Of a DNA stretch of 8,426 bases, positions 5,902 through 8,426 are shown one piece after another. The stretch covers positions 1 to 8,426 of the forward strand of contig JAEEGW010000033.1 in the NCBI GenBank assembly GCA_016280525.1, in the 5' to 3' direction. How positions within the stretch are numbered: position 1 is the first letter of the stretch; each line of letters begins with the position of its first letter. Origin of the DNA: Clostridiales bacterium (GTDB lineage Bacteria; Bacillota; Clostridia; Oscillospirales; CAG-272). The position numbers were made by a program, and so were the translations under genes. Under the pieces are notes generated by a model. That model was not told the DNA's origin. It made no database searches and worked only from the letters and a program-made list of their open reading frames with translations.

Positions 5902-5929
5902 TTAATTCTGAATTCTTAATTCTTAATTT
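5902..5929. repeat. Four-unit 7-bp repeat spanning the ATPase stop codon
   Basis: TTAATTC, TGAATTC, TTAATTC and TTAATTT follow each other without gaps. The ATPase stop codon (minus-strand TAA, 5918-5916) is inside the third unit, so the last codons of that gene and its 3' flank are built from the repeat. Such AT heptamers often accompany palindromic repeats in this kind of genome; the origin here is inference. Confidence 0.6.
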
Positions 5930-8426
5930 TTTTGTTTTTATTCGCCGCTCTCTGTATCAGTTTTACTATCTCAACTATCGGTATGACAAGGAACGCAAGA
6001 CCCATCGCGACGGCGTATTCGGTGAAGCTGATGCTTGTAAAACCGAACGCGGTGTTGAGCCCCGGTATATAAATTACGGCTGATGTGAGTATAAGAGACA
6101 GGACCATAGCGCCGAGAAGATACCAGTTCTGATTTTTCAGCGTGAATATGGATTTTCTTACCGTTCTCATATTGAACGAATGGAATATCTCCGCCATCGA
6201 CATGGTAAGGAACGCCATCGTCATACCGTCCGCGGAATCTATGAATTCAAATTTTCCGCCTTCCATCATGTGGCCTATAACGTACGCGGCAAACGTGAGG
6301 ACGGTCACCATAAGTCCCTGATACACGCAGTCAAATCCCACGCCGCCGGAGAAGATACCGGCTTTCGGGTCTCTCGGGGGACGTCCCATTATATCCCTCT
6401 CGGATTTCTCCATACCGAGCGCAAGAGCGGGGAAGCAGTCCGTTATAAGGTTTATCCAGAGCAGGTGAACGGGTTTCAGCAGCGTGAAGCCTATCATCGT
6501 GGCGGTGAATACGGATACGACCTCGGACAGGTTGGACGAAAGCAGGAATTGGATTGATTTCTTTATATTATCGTATATCCTTCTGCCTTCTTCAACAGCC
6601 GTGACTATCGTCGCAAAGTTGTCGTCCGCCAGGACCATGTCCGCTACGTTCTTAGTGACGTCCGTACCGGTTATACCCATGCCTACGCCTATATCGGCCG
6701 CCTTGATGGACGGAGCGTCGTTTACGCCGTCTCCGGTCATGGCGGTTATTCTGCCCAGGTTGCGCCAGGCGTTTACTATCCTTACTTTATGTTCCGGCTG
6801 GACTCTCGCGTAGACGGAATACTTTACGACGTCGCGTTTGAACTGTTCGTCCGGTATTTTGTCAAGCTGCGCGCCTGTCAGCGCCTGCGATGCGTCGGAT
6901 ATGATCGTCAGTTCTTTCGCTATCGCAACGGCGGTGTTTATATGGTCGCCGGTTATCATTATCGGGCGGATGCCGGCTCTGCGGCACTCTTCGATAGAAG
7001 CCTTGACCTCCGGTCTTACGGGGTCTATCATACCGTAAAGACCAATGAATATAAGATCTTTTTCAATATCCTCTGCGTCAAAACTCTCCGGCAGTTGCTC
7101 GTAAGTCTTGTACGCCGCGGAGAGCACGCGCAGAGCGCTGTCCGCCATCTGGCGGTTCTGCTCGGCTATTTCGGCTCTGTCTGCGTCCGTCATCGGCTTT
7201 ACCGAGCCGTCTTTTAATATATACGTGCATTTTTTGAGCACTTCGTCCGGCGCGCCCTTCGTATACTGAATGTACGCTCCGTCTTTTGCGTGTACCGTTG
7301 ACATCATTTTTCTCATTGAGTCAAACGGCGCCTCGCCTACTCTTTTCTGAATTTGATCATATTCCGTCTTGTTTACGCCTATTTTGTTCGCGTAGTTGAC
7401 AAGCGCGTTTTCCGTAGGCTCGCCTTCCGCCTCGCCGGACTGCCCTATCTGCGCGTCGGAGCAGAGAGCCATGGCTTCCGCAAGCAGCTTCTGATCGGAG
7501 CCGTATTCGCGTACGACCGTCATTTTGTTCTGCGTGAGCGTACCGGTTTTGTCGGAGCAGATTATCTGCGTGCAGCCGAGAGTCTCGACCGCCGTAAGCC
7601 TTCTTATGACAGCCTGGCGCTTTGACATTTTGGTAACGCCTATCGATAAAACTATCGTTACGACCGTAGCAAGACCTTCGGGTATCGCCGCGACTGCAAG
7701 CGATACGGCTATCATGAGCATATCTATAATTGGCTTGAACGTTCCGGTCTTTATATCGTTTATAAAGTTTCCGTCCTTGAACGCGGATACCGCGAAAACT
7801 ATAACGCAGATGCCGATTACGAGATACGTAAGTATTTTGGAAAGCTCCGCAAGCTTTATCTGAAGCGGCGTTTTGCCTTCCTCCGCCTGCGTCAGCGCGT
7901 CTGCTATCTTACCCATTTCCGTATCCATACCGGCTTCGGTTATAACGGCTTTGCCGTGACCGTAAACGATAGTGGAACCCATGTAGACCATGTTGCTTCT
8001 GTCGCCGAGCGGTACGTTGCCGTCGTCCTTTGCGGTAAGCGTCATGACCGTCTTGTTTACCGGGACGGATTCGCCTGTCAGCGCGGATTCCTCGGCTTTA
8101 AGCGATGCGCATTCGATTATCCTCGCGTCGGCGGGTACGGAATCACCGGCTTCAAGCACTATTATATCGCCGGCGACGAGATCTTCGCTCTTTATAACGC
8201 GCATAACGCCGTCGCGTATGACTTTGGACGTCGCGGCCGTCATCTGCTGCAGAGCCTCTATCGCTTTTTCCGCCTTGTTTTCCTGATATACGCCGAGTAC
8301 CGCGTTAAGTATAACGACGATACCTATTATTATAACGTCCGCAAAAGATTCCTTCTGCGTTACGGCTATCACCGCGGATATTATCGCGGCAACGATCAGG
8401 ATTATGATCATCGGATCGGCAAGCTG
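5916..8426 (-). CDS. P-type IIA calcium-transporting ATPase, N-terminus beyond the window
   Basis: Membrane pump that exports Ca2+ using ATP through a phospho-aspartate. The frame stays open to the right edge. QLADP precedes the Met codon at 8411, as in the M1 entry of related pumps, so that Met is internal and ~40-60 residues are missing; 836 residues are visible. Numbered from that Met: M1-M2 at 1-41, actuator TGES 112-115, M4 PEGL 244-247, phosphorylation DKTGTLT 287-293 (D287), nucleotide-domain KGAPDE 385-390, TGDH 487-490, and hinge TGDGVND 559-565. M5-M10 lie at about 620-820, followed by a lysine-rich tail. SERCA Ca2+ ligands have counterparts E245 (M4), N627 and E630 (M5), N654, T657, D658 (M6) and E741 (M8), so two Ca2+ sites are plausible. 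It is convergent with the barrel-protein gene and has no visible partner. Type and motifs are secure; ion specificity is inferred from these residues. Confidence 0.95.
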   Translation of the reverse strand, partial: QLADPMIIILIVAAIISAVIAVTQKESFADVIIIGIVVILNAVLGVYQENKAEKAIEALQQMTAATSKVIRDGVMRVIKSEDLVAGDIIVLEAGDSVPADARIIECASLKAEESALTGESVPVNKTVMTLTAKDDGNVPLGDRSNMVYMGSTIVYGHGKAVITEAGMDTEMGKIADALTQAEEGKTPLQIKLAELSKILTYLVIGICVIVFAVSAFKDGNFINDIKTGTFKPIIDMLMIAVSLAVAAIPEGLATVVTIVLSIGVTKMSKRQAVIRRLTAVETLGCTQIICSDKTGTLTQNKMTVVREYGSDQKLLAEAMALCSDAQIGQSGEAEGEPTENALVNYANKIGVNKTEYDQIQKRVGEAPFDSMRKMMSTVHAKDGAYIQYTKGAPDEVLKKCTYILKDGSVKPMTDADRAEIAEQNRQMADSALRVLSAAYKTYEQLPESFDAEDIEKDLIFIGLYGMIDPVRPEVKASIEECRRAGIRPIMITGDHINTAVAIAKELTIISDASQALTGAQLDKIPDEQFKRDVVKYSVYARVQPEHKVRIVNAWRNLGRITAMTGDGVNDAPSIKAADIGVGMGITGTDVTKNVADMVLADDNFATIVTAVEEGRRIYDNIKKSIQFLLSSNLSEVVSVFTATMIGFTLLKPVHLLWINLITDCFPALALGMEKSERDIMGRPPRDPKAGIFSGGVGFDCVYQGLMVTVLTFAAYVIGHMMEGGKFEFIDSADGMTMAFLTMSMAEIFHSFNMRTVRKSIFTLKNQNWYLLGAMVLSLILTSAVIYIPGLNTAFGFTSISFTEYAVAMGLAFLVIPIVEIVKLIQRAANKNKKIKN

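Noticed and set aside
5746..5929. CRISPR array or small RNA gene in the repeat-rich intergenic region
   Set aside because: The stems differ from one another and are not separated by regular unique spacers. There is no promoter feeding the region, and the layout fits a palindromic repeat plus simple heptamers.
8409..8411. Met codon at 8411 as the true start of the Ca2+ ATPase
   Set aside because: The frame continues to the window edge as QLADP, a conserved lead into M1 in this family, and the protein would lack the N-terminal cytosolic segment.

Overview
The window looks like chromosomal DNA from a low-to-medium GC Clostridia-type member of the Bacillota, probably a gut-associated lineage. 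The evidence is strong AGGAG/GGAGG ribosome binding sites, sigma-A type promoters with 17-bp spacers, A/T-rich intergenic regions, palindromic ArgR-type operators, and an intergenic CTCCCTC/GAGGGAG palindromic repeat of a kind I recall from gut Clostridia. The taxonomic placement is inference; no rRNA or other marker gene is present.

Left part (1-3200, minus strand): an arginine biosynthesis operon transcribed right to left as argG, argH, argF. It converts ornithine plus carbamoyl phosphate to citrulline (ArgF), citrulline to argininosuccinate (ArgG), and argininosuccinate to arginine plus fumarate (ArgH). argG and argH are 9 nt apart. argH and argF overlap by 4 nt (ATGA). argF runs off the left edge after 170 codons. 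The promoter in front of argG (TTGACT-17-TATAAT) carries a near-perfect ARG box filling its spacer and a second box about three helical turns upstream, so arginine-dependent repression by ArgR is the obvious reading.

Middle (3223-4455): a monocistronic minus-strand gene for an FtsZ-family GTPase with intact GTP-binding and T7 catalytic motifs. It stops right at the end of the globular fold and has no linker or C-terminal interaction peptide. It has its own promoter and terminator and no division-gene neighbours, so it is probably a second, specialised FtsZ paralogue. It is divergent from the next gene across a 246-bp intergenic region holding two well-formed promoters and three A-tracts spaced at exactly the helical repeat.

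Right of that (4456-5730, plus strand): a single-gene unit encoding a cytoplasmic glycoside-hydrolase-like (beta/alpha)8-barrel protein of unknown substrate, ending in a strong bidirectional terminator. Positions 5731-5915 hold a 118-bp multi-stem palindromic repeat and a run of 7-bp repeats.

Right end (5916-8426, minus strand): a P-type IIA (SERCA-like) calcium-transporting ATPase. Its N-terminal ~40-60 residues lie beyond the right edge. Every Ca2+-coordinating side chain of both SERCA sites that I could align is present.

Apart from the arginine operon the genes look like independent transcription units, with no shared pathway visible. I found no RNA genes, CRISPR arrays or insertion sequences. 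No gene-free stretch exceeds 300 bases.
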